From Treponema putidum (lineage in GTDB: Bacteria > Spirochaetota > Spirochaetia > Treponematales > Treponemataceae): 64,000 nucleotides of DNA. The notes under the pieces are model-generated. The model was not told the origin of the DNA. It worked only from the letters and a program-made list of their open reading frames with translations, and searched no databases. Position numbers and translations under genes: made by a program. Positions 1 to 8,407 of the stretch are shown in pieces (the first letter of the stretch is position 1; the number at the start of each line of letters is the position of its first letter). The stretch lies in the NCBI RefSeq assembly GCF_000755145.1, contig NZ_CP009228.1, positions 1-64,000 of the forward strand, given 5' to 3'.

Positions 1-145
1 TGGTTAATCAGCTAACCCTTACCGGTTTTTGATACTTTCCTTACCAAAAGCTTTTCGCTTTGGCTATTTTTGTTCTTTCCCTTCCCTCTTAGTTTCAAAT
101 ATCATTTGCTAAAAAGCATAAAATGCTATTTAGTGAGCAAAAGTG

Positions 146-175
146 AGTATACATTATTTCCTCACTTTTTGTCAA
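146..175 (-). promoter_or_regulatory. Strong sigma70 promoter P2 reading leftward out of the window
   Basis: On the minus strand TTGACA (170-175) and TATACT (146-151) are separated by 18 bp. No gene starts between it and the left edge, so it must serve a transcription unit beyond position 1. Its pairing with a second strong promoter 190 bp upstream suggests a stable-RNA operon, which is inference. Confidence 0.6.
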
Positions 176-336
176 GTGTTTTCTAAAAGTTTTTTTATTT
201 TTTTTAACATTTTTGCAGCTTTTAAACTGCTAAGCTTAAGAAGCCTCGTCTTCATTCAAAAAGCAAAACTTTCAAAACTTTTCTGGTGTTTTCTGCACTT
301 TTCAATGCAATCCCGCCCTCTCAGACGGTGAAAGCG

Positions 337-365
337 AATATATACCTTTCTACAACTTTTGTCAA
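337..365 (-). promoter_or_regulatory. Strong sigma70 promoter P1 reading leftward
   Basis: On the minus strand TTGACA (360-365), a 17-bp spacer and TATATT (337-342). It is tandem with P2. The rest of 1-436 holds no convincing gene: it is T-rich on the plus strand, and short open frames there have no ribosome-binding site. Confidence 0.6.
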
Positions 366-436
366 GTCCTTTTATAGGATTTTTTGTAAAATTTTCATTT
401 ATTTTTAACAAAAACAGAAAGACATTGATTTGATAT

Positions 437-862
437 TTAATACTCACCCGGAGTAAGTACGATGGTAAACAAACTCTCTTTATTTTTGTCATTATATACA
501 AATTCCATATTCAATTTATCCTTTCGAAATTGTTCAACACTGGTCTGAGACTTAAATTCCGTGGTAAGAGCTTCTTTTGTAGCAGATTCAATCAGTTTCC
601 ATACATCTTCCGTATTATCGCTTTTAAGCATGGCAGTAAAGGAATAAATATATTGCAGGGTATGAGAATCTTCAACATAGTTAACCTCATCCAGCTGAAT
701 ATTATCATCTATTTTTGTAGGGCACTGCTTGTTTAAAGAATCAGCTATAATTTTATAGTTAGTTTTATATCCGTCTTTATCGCTGTCTTTAGCACAAGCA
801 AAACAACATACAAAACAGATCATTATTGCCGTTAAAATACTTATTTTTTTCATTATTTTCAT
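437..862 (-). CDS. Small putative lipoprotein (141 aa), paralogue of the next gene
   Basis: I do not recognise a named family. The N-terminus has two lysines, a hydrophobic stretch and a lipobox-like end (CCFAC, Cys23), so it is probably exported and lipid-anchored. The start is set by AGGAG six bases before the ATG at 862. The mature part is polar and resembles the upstream neighbour: both have a K-Q-C-P motif, then D or L-D-x-V-x-Y and a Y-S core, and an F-R-K-D-K motif near the end. The two genes lie 28 bp apart on the same strand and are probably co-transcribed, so this looks like a tandem duplication. The function is unknown. Confidence 0.7.
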   Translation of the reverse strand: MKIMKKISILTAIMICFVCCFACAKDSDKDGYKTNYKIIADSLNKQCPTKIDDNIQLDEVNYVEDSHTLQYIYSFTAMLKSDNTEDVWKLIESATKEALTTEFKSQTSVEQFRKDKLNMEFVYNDKNKESLFTIVLTPGEY

Positions 863-890
863 CTTAATCTCCTAAAATTTTATATGTTTT

Positions 891-1331
891 TTAATATTCC
901 GTGTGTTTAAAATCAAATACAAAAAGCTCTTTACCTTCCTTATCTTTAAAAACATAAACAAGTTTTACCTTGTCTTTTCTAAACATATCCAGTGCAGCCT
1001 GACCTTTTAAGCCGGATAACATAGCATCTCTCATCATTCCTAAGGTGAGGTCTACAGTATTAGCAGGAATATCCGATTTTTTTATGTTCATTATGCTGTA
1101 GCTATAAACTAGAGCATGTTCTTTTGCATTGTATTGAACGGAATCAAGCCTTGTTATTTCATCAAGCATTACGGGACACTGTTTTGTTGCAGCTTCTGCT
1201 ACCAGCTCATATTTACTTAGATCACCATTGTTTTTTGCCGGACTGATTTTGTTCTCATTTGTTTTACATGAAAAAACAAACACAAAAGACAGCGTTAAAG
1301 CAAAAAGAATAATTTTTCTACATGTTTTCAT
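891..1331 (-). CDS. Small putative lipoprotein (146 aa), paralogue of the gene downstream
   Basis: The signal sequence ends in a lipobox-like VFVFSC (Cys22). AGGAG precedes the ATG at 1331. The mature protein shares with the 437-862 product the K-Q-C-P motif, a hydrophobic Y-S-Y/Y-I-Y core and the C-terminal M/Q-F-R-K-D-K motif, followed by an F-V-F/F-T-I strand, so both probably share one small mixed alpha/beta fold. No catalytic motif is visible. It is the first gene of the pair. The divergent neighbour is the transhydrogenase operon, about 240 bp away. Confidence 0.7.
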   Translation of the reverse strand: MKTCRKIILFALTLSFVFVFSCKTNENKISPAKNNGDLSKYELVAEAATKQCPVMLDEITRLDSVQYNAKEHALVYSYSIMNIKKSDIPANTVDLTLGMMRDAMLSGLKGQAALDMFRKDKVKLVYVFKDKEGKELFVFDFKHTEY

Positions 1332-1484
1332 TTTTTTCTCCTAAATTTTTAATTTAGTTGGTATACGCACAACTTAAACTATGAGTATGGTTTTATCACA
1401 ATTTTAAAAAAAAGATAAGAGCTTAAATAAATAAATTTAAAAATATGCTAGCAAGACTATCAAAAATACATCAAAAATCGAACC

Positions 1485-1513
1485 TTGACGGTAATGGCGT
1501 ACTATGGTATAAT
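1485..1513 (+). promoter_or_regulatory. Sigma70 promoter of the pnt operon
   Basis: TTGACG (1485-1490), a 17-bp spacer and a perfect TATAAT (1508-1513). Transcription should begin near 1520. The leader to the ATG at 1572 contains a 10-bp stem with one mismatch (about 1526-1560) that ends just before the TAGGAGG ribosome site, so it could affect translation. Confidence 0.75.
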
Positions 1514-1571
1514 CGATTGAAATTAAGAGTTCAGTAGAGCTATATAAAACTGTACTCTATAGGAGGATTTT

Positions 1572-2729
1572 ATGATTATTGGTATTCCTAAGGAAATCAT
1601 GCATGGAGAAGACCGTGTTGCCGCTACCCCGGAAACATGTGAGCTTTTGGTTAAAGACGGACACAAAGTTTTAGTAGAAAAAGGGGCCGGTGAAGGCGCC
1701 TATTTCCACGATCCGGAATATGAAAAGGCCGGAGCAGAAGTAGTTTCCGATGTTAAAAAACTTTTTTCCGATTCGGAAATCATTTTAAAGGTAAAAGAAC
1801 CCCTTTATAATGATGCAATGGGCTGTCATGAAATCGATATGATGCATAAAGGACAGTATCTTATCACGTTTATTCACCCTGCAGCCCCTGTTAACCATGA
1901 AATGGTTAAAAACATGGCGAAAAAAGGCGTTATTTCTTTAACACTCGACGGAGTTCCTCGAATTTCAAGGGCACAAAACATGGATGCTCTTACTTCGATG
2001 AGTACTTGTGCAGGTTACAAAGGAATTTTAATTGCTGCAAATCTCTTGCCGCGCTTTATCCCTCAAATTTTCTGTGCTGTAGGTATGATTAAACCTATGA
2101 ATGTCTTAGTAGTCGGAACAGGTGTAGGAGGCTTACAGGCCCTTGCAACAGCCAAAAGACTTGGAGCTGTAACTTATGCAGCAGATATTAGGCCTGCAGC
2201 CCGTGAACAAGCTCAGTCCCTCGGTGCTAAGATTATCGATTTAGGTGTTCCTGAAAATGAAGCCATCGGTGAAGGCGGATATGCTCTTCATCTTAAAAAA
2301 GAGACCCTCGAAAACGAAAGAAAGCAGCTTGCTCCTCACATTAAGGACATGGACATAATCTTCCTTTCAGCCCTTGTTCCGGGAAAACTTGCTCCGGTTA
2401 TCATCACCGAAGAAATGGTAAAAACTATGAAACCCGGCTCGGTAATCGTAGATATTTCTATTGACCAAGGCGGAAACTGTGAATTAACACCTCCGGGAGA
2501 AGTTGTAAAAAAACACAATGTTCACCTTGTAGGTATTAAAAACATACCCGGGCTTCTTCCTTCAAGCTCTACATGGATGTTTGCTCAAAACATTTGCAAC
2601 CTTACACGCTACCTTATCAAGGACGGAAAAATTGAACTTGACCGAAATGATGATATCGTCAAAGGTATTCTTACCACCATTGACGGTGAAATCGTTCATA
2701 AGGGAGCCAGGGAGGCAATGGGCATATGA
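1572..2729 (+). CDS. pntAA: NAD(P) transhydrogenase subunit alpha part 1 (NAD-binding domain I)
   Basis: This is the soluble NAD(H)-binding domain of proton-translocating transhydrogenase, which passes hydride between NAD(H) and NADP(H) using the proton gradient. It has 385 residues, the usual size for a split alpha subunit. It begins with the IGIPKE strand shared with alanine dehydrogenase. The sequence R-I-S-R-A-Q-N-M-D-A-L (about residue 130) and the dinucleotide fold VVGTGVGGLQA (about 178) mark it as PntA rather than alanine dehydrogenase. TAGGAGG lies just before the ATG. The stop overlaps the next start (ATGA), so translation is probably coupled to pntAB and pntB. It is the first gene of a three-gene operon. 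Confidence 0.93.
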   Translation: MIIGIPKEIMHGEDRVAATPETCELLVKDGHKVLVEKGAGEGAYFHDPEYEKAGAEVVSDVKKLFSDSEIILKVKEPLYNDAMGCHEIDMMHKGQYLITFIHPAAPVNHEMVKNMAKKGVISLTLDGVPRISRAQNMDALTSMSTCAGYKGILIAANLLPRFIPQIFCAVGMIKPMNVLVVGTGVGGLQALATAKRLGAVTYAADIRPAAREQAQSLGAKIIDLGVPENEAIGEGGYALHLKKETLENERKQLAPHIKDMDIIFLSALVPGKLAPVIITEEMVKTMKPGSVIVDISIDQGGNCELTPPGEVVKKHNVHLVGIKNIPGLLPSSSTWMFAQNICNLTRYLIKDGKIELDRNDDIVKGILTTIDGEIVHKGAREAMGI

Positions 2730-3028
2730 GTTTGGAATTGATACTGGTTCTTGTATTTGTTGTAACGACCCTTATAGGCTACAAACTGATCAAGAACGTA
2801 CCAAGTCTTTTGCATACCCCTCTTATGTCGGGTATGAATGCATTGTCCGGCATTACCATTTTGGCTACAATGACCGCTACGGCAGCTGCAATTACTACAG
2901 GAAGCAAAATTTTCGGCTGTATAGGCATCATTTGTGCAACAATAAACGTAGTTGCCGGCTTCGGCCTTACGGATAGAATGCTTAAGATGTTTAAAACCGG
3001 TAACGAGTCTAAAGAGGATACAAAATGA
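2726..3028 (+). CDS. pntAB: NAD(P) transhydrogenase subunit alpha part 2 (membrane)
   Basis: A 100-residue integral membrane protein with about three hydrophobic segments. It corresponds to the C-terminal membrane part of the fused E. coli alpha subunit. H-T-P-L-M-S-G-M-N-A-L-S-G (about residues 30-42) is the characteristic PntAB motif at the start of the first conserved helix pair. It overlaps pntAA and pntB by four bases at each end (ATGA), a tight translational unit. With PntB helices it forms the proton channel. The charged C-terminal tail is short. Confidence 0.92.
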   Translation: MSLELILVLVFVVTTLIGYKLIKNVPSLLHTPLMSGMNALSGITILATMTATAAAITTGSKIFGCIGIICATINVVAGFGLTDRMLKMFKTGNESKEDTK

Positions 3029-5073
3029 CGGATACGGTTTATTATATTATTTGCGGAGTACTCAGCATAGGAGTCCTTTTAGGAATCAACATGATGAGTA
3101 AGGTTAAATCGGCCGTTAAGGGAAACCGCTTAAGTGCCCTTTGTATGCTTGCAGCCGTATGCGTAACCTTGTATAAATATCAAATTTTTTCTGCAGGAAT
3201 GATGTGGGCAGGACTTGCCATAGGAGCGGCAATCGGTATTTACCTAACAATAAAGGTAGAAATGATTACCATGCCCCAAACGGTTGCCTTGCTCAACGGT
3301 TTAGGCGGAGCGGCTTCGGCTGCTGCAGCCCTCTTAACATTAGCGGCTGTTAATACTGAAACAGGAATTTTTGCGATAGTTACGGGAGGAATAGCCTTAG
3401 CAGTAGGAGCACTGACCTTTTCAGGCAGCTTAATAGCCGCAGGAAAACTTCACAAACTTCTTCCTCAAAAACCGACCGTTCTTCCTGCACACCAAATTTT
3501 GACTACTGTCAGCTTTTTAGGAATGGTTGCCTTCATTATTCTCCTTCCTATTAAGCCTGAACTAATGATGAGCATTTCAGTTGCAGGACTTGTAATAAGC
3601 CTCCTTTTCGGCATCTTCTTTGCGATACGCGTAGGCGGAGCTGACATGCCGATTACGATTTCTCTTTTAAATTCCACTTCCGGTGTTGCCGCTTCGATTG
3701 CAGGTATGGCGATAGGAGATATTCTCTTGGTATCGGTCGGAGGCATAGTCGGAGCTTCAGGGCTCCTGCTTACCCAGATTATGTGCAAGGCAATGAATAG
3801 AAGCCTCGCTTCAATTCTTTTCAGCAAGGCGGCTTCTCCGGCTAAATCGGCACAGCCGGCAAAACCTGCGAGCCCTTCAGTATCTTCATCAAAAGAAACA
3901 TCAGAGGCAAAAGCTCAGCAAACGGGAGAAGCAAAACCTGCTCAACAGGAGCTTACGGCAACAGGACATGCCGATAAATCGCAGCTTCCCTCATGGTTCA
4001 GCGATGCTAAAGAAATAATTTTTATCCCCGGCTACGGCATGGCTCTTTCACAGGCACAAGGCTTGGTAAAACAGCTCGCAGATAAACTCGAAGCTATGGG
4101 AAAGAATGTGCGTTTTGCCATTCATCCCGTCGCAGGAAGAATGCCCGGCCACATGAACGTACTCTTGTGCGAAGTTGATATTCCTTATGATAAGCTCTAT
4201 GAAATGGAAGCTATAAATCCCGACTTTGATAAGACGGATTTGGCTATTATAATCGGAGCAAGCGATGTTGTAAACCCTGCCGCAAACACGGCAGAAGGTA
4301 CGCCCATCTACGGAATGCCGGTCTTGGCTGCAGAAAAAGCTAAAAAGCTCATCATCTGTAACTATGACCTACAACCAGGCTATGCGGGAGTTCCAAATCC
4401 ATTGTATGAACCTAATCCCAATACTATGATGCTGTTAGGCGATGCAAAGGACAGCATAAACACCATGCTCGACTCTCTTAGAACTAAGGGAAGCACCGCA
4501 GGAAGCTCTTCAGGCGGAGGAGCCGGCAGCACAGGAGCAGAAGCAAACCGTGAACAAGCCGGAACGGAAGCTCAAATAGGCCATTGGTTTAAGGAAGCAA
4601 AGGAAATCATCGTTATCCCCGGCTACGGCATGGCCCTTTCACAGGCACAAGGCTTGGTAAAACAGCTTGCAGATAAACTTGAATCTATGGGAAAAAATGT
4701 GCGTTTTGCCATTCACCCCGTCGCAGGAAGAATGCCCGGCCACATGAACGTACTTCTTTGCGAGGTCGATATTCCCTATGACAAGCTCTACGAAATGGAA
4801 ACCATAAACCCCGACTTCGATAAGGCGGATTTGGCTATCATAATCGGAGCAAGCGATGTTGTAAACCCTGCCGCAAACACGGCAGAAGGTACGCCCATTT
4901 ACGGAATGCCTGTCTTGGCTGCAGAAAAAGCTAAAAAGCTAATCATCTGTAACTATGACCTTCAGCCCGGCTATGCGGGAGTTCCAAACCCCTTGTATGA
5001 ACCTAATCCCAACACTATGATGCTCTTAGGAGATGCAAAGGATAGTTTAAACAAGATATTGGAAAATCTATAA
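3025..5073 (+). CDS. pntB: NAD(P) transhydrogenase subunit beta with a duplicated NADP-binding domain
   Basis: The beta subunit supplies the remaining proton-channel helices and the NADP(H)-binding domain III. At 682 residues it is far longer than the usual roughly 460. Residues 1-270 are hydrophobic membrane domain. Residues about 272-322 are an Ala/Pro/Ser/Lys-rich linker. Residues 323-485 are a complete domain III (GYGMALSQAQ, VAGRMPGHMNVLL, ASDVVNPAA, YGMPVL). After a Gly/Ser/Ala linker, residues 520-682 repeat that domain with only about a dozen substitutions. The nucleotide copies are also nearly identical. Both copies keep the NADP-site motifs, so both may be functional. The gene ends the pnt operon and is followed by a long hairpin. 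Confidence 0.93.
   Translation: MTDTVYYIICGVLSIGVLLGINMMSKVKSAVKGNRLSALCMLAAVCVTLYKYQIFSAGMMWAGLAIGAAIGIYLTIKVEMITMPQTVALLNGLGGAASAAAALLTLAAVNTETGIFAIVTGGIALAVGALTFSGSLIAAGKLHKLLPQKPTVLPAHQILTTVSFLGMVAFIILLPIKPELMMSISVAGLVISLLFGIFFAIRVGGADMPITISLLNSTSGVAASIAGMAIGDILLVSVGGIVGASGLLLTQIMCKAMNRSLASILFSKAASPAKSAQPAKPASPSVSSSKETSEAKAQQTGEAKPAQQELTATGHADKSQLPSWFSDAKEIIFIPGYGMALSQAQGLVKQLADKLEAMGKNVRFAIHPVAGRMPGHMNVLLCEVDIPYDKLYEMEAINPDFDKTDLAIIIGASDVVNPAANTAEGTPIYGMPVLAAEKAKKLIICNYDLQPGYAGVPNPLYEPNPNTMMLLGDAKDSINTMLDSLRTKGSTAGSSSGGGAGSTGAEANREQAGTEAQIGHWFKEAKEIIVIPGYGMALSQAQGLVKQLADKLESMGKNVRFAIHPVAGRMPGHMNVLLCEVDIPYDKLYEMETINPDFDKADLAIIIGASDVVNPAANTAEGTPIYGMPVLAAEKAKKLIICNYDLQPGYAGVPNPLYEPNPNTMMLLGDAKDSLNKILENL
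3991..5070 (+). repeat. Tandem duplication encoding domain III of PntB
   Basis: Copy 1 is 3991-4479 and copy 2 is 4582-5070, about 490 bp each, in frame and nearly identical in DNA as well as protein. The linkers before the two copies differ completely, so the conservation is confined to the folded domain. Confidence 0.93.
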
Positions 5074-5106
5074 GTTAAAGGGGCTTTTTAAAAGCCCCTT
5101 TAACTT
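5072..5106 (+). terminator. Perfect 17-bp palindrome after pntB
   Basis: The left arm is 5072-5088 and the right arm 5090-5106, perfectly complementary, starting at the pntB stop codon. There is no long T-run after it, so it is either a weak terminator or an mRNA-stabilising hairpin. Confidence 0.6.
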
Positions 5107-5324
5107 GAAAAAGGACTAAGGACGTACATTCATAAACGGACTCAGGATGTCCGTGGTTATGTCAAATGCGTACGTCCTTGTACGCATTTGACACCGAGTT
5201 TTTCAAAGACAAGCTTTGAAAAACATCGCAATAGTCTACAGTAATCGACCTCCTGTCGATGTTTTGCCTTCAGGCAAACTTGAAGTTCAAAAATGTACTC
5301 TGGATGTACATTGTTCATCGGCAC
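5107..5324. repeat. Hairpin island between pntB and leuS
   Basis: No gene is visible. The stretch is made of successive inverted repeats: 5131-5141 with 5149-5161; 5161-5173 with 5180-5192 (13 bp perfect); 5198-5208 with 5214-5224 (11 bp perfect); ATCGAC-CTCCT-GTCGAT; a GCC-TTCA-GGC hairpin; and AATGTAC-TCTGGAT-GTACATT. Two loops are alike (TCAGGAT and TCTGGAT) although their stems differ. Confidence 0.7.
5161..5229 (-). repeat. Double-hairpin repeat, copy 3
   Basis: Read on the minus strand it has the frame GCGATGTTT - stem - AAACTCGGTG - second stem, as in the copies at 42799-42891 and 43790-43879. The stem sequences differ between copies while pairing is kept. Confidence 0.55.
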
Positions 5325-5353
5325 TTGAATTTTCTCCCTCTTTTATATAAAAT
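5325..5353 (+). promoter_or_regulatory. Probable leuS promoter
   Basis: TTGAAT (5325-5330), a 17-bp spacer and TAAAAT (5348-5353), 34 bases before the leuS ATG, which has its own CGGAG ribosome site. Confidence 0.5.
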
Positions 5354-5387
5354 GCTTTCCGTCAATTTAATATACTCGGAGTAAAAC

Positions 5388-7964
5388 ATGGCTTATCCTT
5401 TTAGTACGATAGAACCTAAATGGCAAAAATATTGGGAAGAAAACAAAACCTTTAAAACAGTTGAAGACAAAAATTATCCTAAAGATAAGAGACTCTATAT
5501 TTTGGATATGTTTCCCTATCCTTCGGGAGACGGTCTTCATGTAGGACACCCTGAAGGCTATACTGCAACGGACATTTACAGCCGTTTTTTACGTATGAAC
5601 GGATACAATGTGCTGCATCCGATGGGTTTTGACTCTTTCGGACTGCCTGCAGAAAACTATGCCATTAAGACGGGCGTTCATCCTCTTATTACCACCCGAA
5701 AAAATATCGAAACCTTTAAGAAGCAAATAAAATCGATAGGTTTAAGCTATGACTGGGATAGGGAAATTTCTACAAGCGAAGAATCCTATTATAAATGGAC
5801 CCAGTGGATATTCCTTCAATTATTTAAAAAAGGACTAGCCTACGAAAAAGAAGCGCCCATCAACTGGTGTCCTTCCTGCTTAACAGGCCTTGCAAACGAG
5901 GAAGTAAAGGATGGAAAATGCGAAAGATGCGGAGCTCAAATAAAGCGCAAAAACTTGAGGCAGTGGATTTTAAAGATAACCGAATATGCCGAACGCCTCT
6001 TACAAGATTTGGACGAACTCGACTGGCCCGAATCCATCAAAATTATGCAAAAAAACTGGATAGGCAAGAGTACGGGGGCCGAGGTGGATTTTGCCCTTGC
6101 CGATAAGGACGGAAAAGAAACAGGACAAAAAATAAAGGTTTATACAACCCGCCCCGACACTATCTTTGGAGCTACCTACATGGTATTAGCCCCGGAACAC
6201 GAGCTCGTAAAAAGCATAACTACAAGTGACCAAGAAAAAGCCGTTGCCGCCTATATTGAAGAGGCTGCAAAAAAAAGCGACCTCGAAAGAACAGACCTTG
6301 CAAAAAATAAGACCGGCGTTTTTACGGGAGCCTATGCAATCAATCCATTAACGGAACAAAAAATCCCTGTTTGGATTTCGGACTATATTTTAATTTCCTA
6401 CGGAACAGGTGCAATTATGGCAGTCCCCTCTCACGATGAAAGAGACTTTGAGTTTGCTGCCCAATTCAATCTCCCTAAAATAAAAGTTGTAGCCGGTACG
6501 GAAGAATGGGAAAGCGGAAAAAGAGACTTTTCGGCTGAACCTAAGGCTTGCACAACAGAGGATGGTTATTCGGTAAACTCAAAGCAGTTTGACGGTCTAA
6601 AAACGGAAGAAGCAAAGATAAAGATTACGGAATATCTTGAAAACCTAGGTCTTGCAAAAAAGGCTGTAAACTATAAACTACGCGACTGGATTTTCAGCCG
6701 TCAGAGGTATTGGGGGGAACCCATACCCTTAGTACACTGTCCTTCTTGCGGAATAGTGCCTATAGACGAAAAAGACCTTCCCCTAACCCTCCCCCAAGTA
6801 GAAAGTTATACTCCCACAGGTACAGGAGAAAGCCCCTTGGCTGCTATCGACTCTTGGGTAAATACAAAATGCCCAAAATGCGGAAAGGAAGCAAAACGGG
6901 AAACCAATACAATGCCTCAGTGGGCAGGTTCTTGCTGGTACTATCTCCGCTTTATAGACCCTCATAACGATAAAGCCTTTGCAGACAAGGAAAAATGCGA
7001 TTACTGGATGCCGGTAGATCTTTATGTAGGAGGCACCGAACATGCTGTTCTCCATCTATTGTATGCAAGGTTTTGGCACAAGGTCTTGTATGATCTGGGG
7101 CTTGTCTCTACAAAAGAACCCTTTACCCGTCTTATAAATCAGGGGATGATAACCTCCTTTGCCTACATGAGAAAAAACAAGAGCCTTGTTCCGGCCGATA
7201 AGGTAAAAAAAATATCGGAAACCGAATTTGAAGACATTGAAACCGGAGAAAAACTTGAACAGGTAATAGCCAAGATGTCCAAGAGTTTAAAGAACGTTAT
7301 CAATCCCGATGACATCATAAAAGAATACGGAGCAGATACCCTGCGCTTATATGAAATGTTCTTAGGCCCCTTAGAGGTCTCAAAACCGTGGAACACAAGC
7401 GGTATTATGGGAGTATTCAGGTTTTTGGAAAAAATATGGAATCTATCCGATAGGGAAATATATAAAACGCCGGTCAACGATACCTCGACCCCTGAAACCA
7501 AGACACTCACTGTTCTTTTAAATAAGACGATCAGAAAGGTAACCGAGGACACAGCCTCTCTTAACTTTAATACGGCTATAAGTCAGATGATGATTTTTAT
7601 AAACGAGGTTTCAAAACATAAAAAAATACCCCACTATGTTTGGTATAATTTTGTAAAACTTTTAAACCCCTACGCTCCTCACTTGGCCGAAGAGCTTTGG
7701 CAAAAGATGGGTAATGATGAATCGATAGCCTATTCTCACTGGCCGATGTTTGTCGAAAAATTCTGTGTTGATCAAACCTGCACGGTGGTAGTACAGGTAA
7801 ACGGAAAACTCCGAGGTAAATTTGAGACAGAGGCAGGCACCTCTAAAGAGGAACTGGAACGCCTTGCTTTATCGAATGAGGGTGCTGTCCGCAACATTGA
7901 AGGCAAGGAGATAAAAAAGATAATTACAGTGCCCGATAAACTTGTAAATATTGTTGTACAATAG
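5388..7964 (+). CDS. leuS: Leucyl-tRNA synthetase
   Basis: A class I aminoacyl-tRNA synthetase that charges tRNA-Leu in the cytoplasm. It has 858 residues, normal for bacterial LeuRS. The HIGH signature appears as H-V-G-H after PYPSGDGL (about residues 43-55). A four-cysteine zinc module (CPSC...CERC) lies near residue 160. The editing (CP1) insert follows, with T-R-P-D-T (about 250) and a conserved S-H-D-E-R-D stretch. KMSKS is exact (about residue 628). The C-terminal anticodon-binding and tail domains are complete. CGGAG sets the start. It is a monocistronic gene that converges on the FMN-binding lipoprotein, only 10 bp from its stop. Confidence 0.96.
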   Translation: MAYPFSTIEPKWQKYWEENKTFKTVEDKNYPKDKRLYILDMFPYPSGDGLHVGHPEGYTATDIYSRFLRMNGYNVLHPMGFDSFGLPAENYAIKTGVHPLITTRKNIETFKKQIKSIGLSYDWDREISTSEESYYKWTQWIFLQLFKKGLAYEKEAPINWCPSCLTGLANEEVKDGKCERCGAQIKRKNLRQWILKITEYAERLLQDLDELDWPESIKIMQKNWIGKSTGAEVDFALADKDGKETGQKIKVYTTRPDTIFGATYMVLAPEHELVKSITTSDQEKAVAAYIEEAAKKSDLERTDLAKNKTGVFTGAYAINPLTEQKIPVWISDYILISYGTGAIMAVPSHDERDFEFAAQFNLPKIKVVAGTEEWESGKRDFSAEPKACTTEDGYSVNSKQFDGLKTEEAKIKITEYLENLGLAKKAVNYKLRDWIFSRQRYWGEPIPLVHCPSCGIVPIDEKDLPLTLPQVESYTPTGTGESPLAAIDSWVNTKCPKCGKEAKRETNTMPQWAGSCWYYLRFIDPHNDKAFADKEKCDYWMPVDLYVGGTEHAVLHLLYARFWHKVLYDLGLVSTKEPFTRLINQGMITSFAYMRKNKSLVPADKVKKISETEFEDIETGEKLEQVIAKMSKSLKNVINPDDIIKEYGADTLRLYEMFLGPLEVSKPWNTSGIMGVFRFLEKIWNLSDREIYKTPVNDTSTPETKTLTVLLNKTIRKVTEDTASLNFNTAISQMMIFINEVSKHKKIPHYVWYNFVKLLNPYAPHLAEELWQKMGNDESIAYSHWPMFVEKFCVDQTCTVVVQVNGKLRGKFETEAGTSKEELERLALSNEGAVRNIEGKEIKKIITVPDKLVNIVVQ

Positions 7965-7974
7965 GGCATCCTAC

Positions 7975-8397
7975 TTAACAAGGGCTATTCTTTTTGGCCT
8001 TTAGGCCAGCCTTTAGGCCAGCCTTTAGGCCAGCCTTTAGGCCGGCCTTTAGGCCGGCTTTTTTTAGAGCATCATTTACAGCTTCTAAAAAGGCCTTGCT
8101 CGTTAGGGTAGCACCGGCTACGATATCCACATCCGTAGAATTTTTTTCGACAATCCTTTTAGGCAGGTATTCAAAAACGGCATCGCTGTAGCCGGGCGTA
8201 TCGGCATACTCTAAGATATCTATATGTTTAATTTCGTTTTTTTCTATCACAACCCTTACGCTCATATTTCCCATCAGACTTTCTGCCTTTCCTTCAAAAA
8301 TACCTGAAACAATCTTTTCATCATTTTTTTCATTACAAGAAAATAAAAGGCTGCTAAAAATAAAAACTATAAGGGCAAAACAAATTTTTTTAATCAT
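7975..8397 (-). CDS. FMN-binding-domain lipoprotein with C-terminal GLKA repeats
   Basis: The N-terminus is a lipoprotein signal ending in LLFSC (Cys21). The mature part is a small FMN-binding domain: the V-A-G-A-T-L-T-S motif (about residues 94-101) matches the covalent flavin-attachment signature (S/T/A-G-A-T) of the Rnf and Nqr family, and the following F-L-E-A-V helix is typical. After residue about 112 the protein changes to five AGLK repeats and a short basic tail. It is 10 bp downstream of rseP and probably its last cotranscribed gene. It may carry flavin at the outer face of the inner membrane. The repeat tail is probably a by-product of the overlapping terminator array, which is inference. 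Confidence 0.8.
   Translation of the reverse strand: MIKKICFALIVFIFSSLLFSCNEKNDEKIVSGIFEGKAESLMGNMSVRVVIEKNEIKHIDILEYADTPGYSDAVFEYLPKRIVEKNSTDVDIVAGATLTSKAFLEAVNDALKKAGLKAGLKAGLKAGLKAGLKAKKNSPC
7996..8064 (-). repeat. 12-bp tandem repeat encoding GLKA units
   Basis: On the minus strand there are five units of GCYGGCCTAAAG, encoding (AGLK)n at the C-terminus of the FMN-binding lipoprotein. Each unit carries GGCC-TTTA-GGCC, so the array is a chain of hairpins on either strand. Confidence 0.9.
8041..8065 (+). terminator. Intrinsic terminator of leuS, inside the opposing gene
   Basis: GCCGGCC (8041-8047), loop TTTA, GGCCGGC (8052-8058) and seven T residues on the plus strand. It lies in the coding region of the convergent lipoprotein gene. 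Confidence 0.75.
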
Positions 8398-8407
8398 ATT
8401 TGAAAGT

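Noticed and set aside
143-501. Short open frames on both strands at the left end
   Set aside because: They overlap two strong promoters, lack ribosome sites and encode Phe/Leu-rich nonsense.
2581-2976. Alternative-frame open stretch across pntAA and pntAB
   Set aside because: It conflicts with two well-recognised genes that overlap in the normal ATGA manner.
3465-3827. Open frame on the minus strand inside pntB
   Set aside because: It is antisense to a clear coding region, has no ribosome site and gives a low-complexity product.
7994-8064. Short regular repeats resembling a CRISPR array
   Set aside because: Units are 12 bp and contiguous with no spacers, and they are in frame inside a protein gene.
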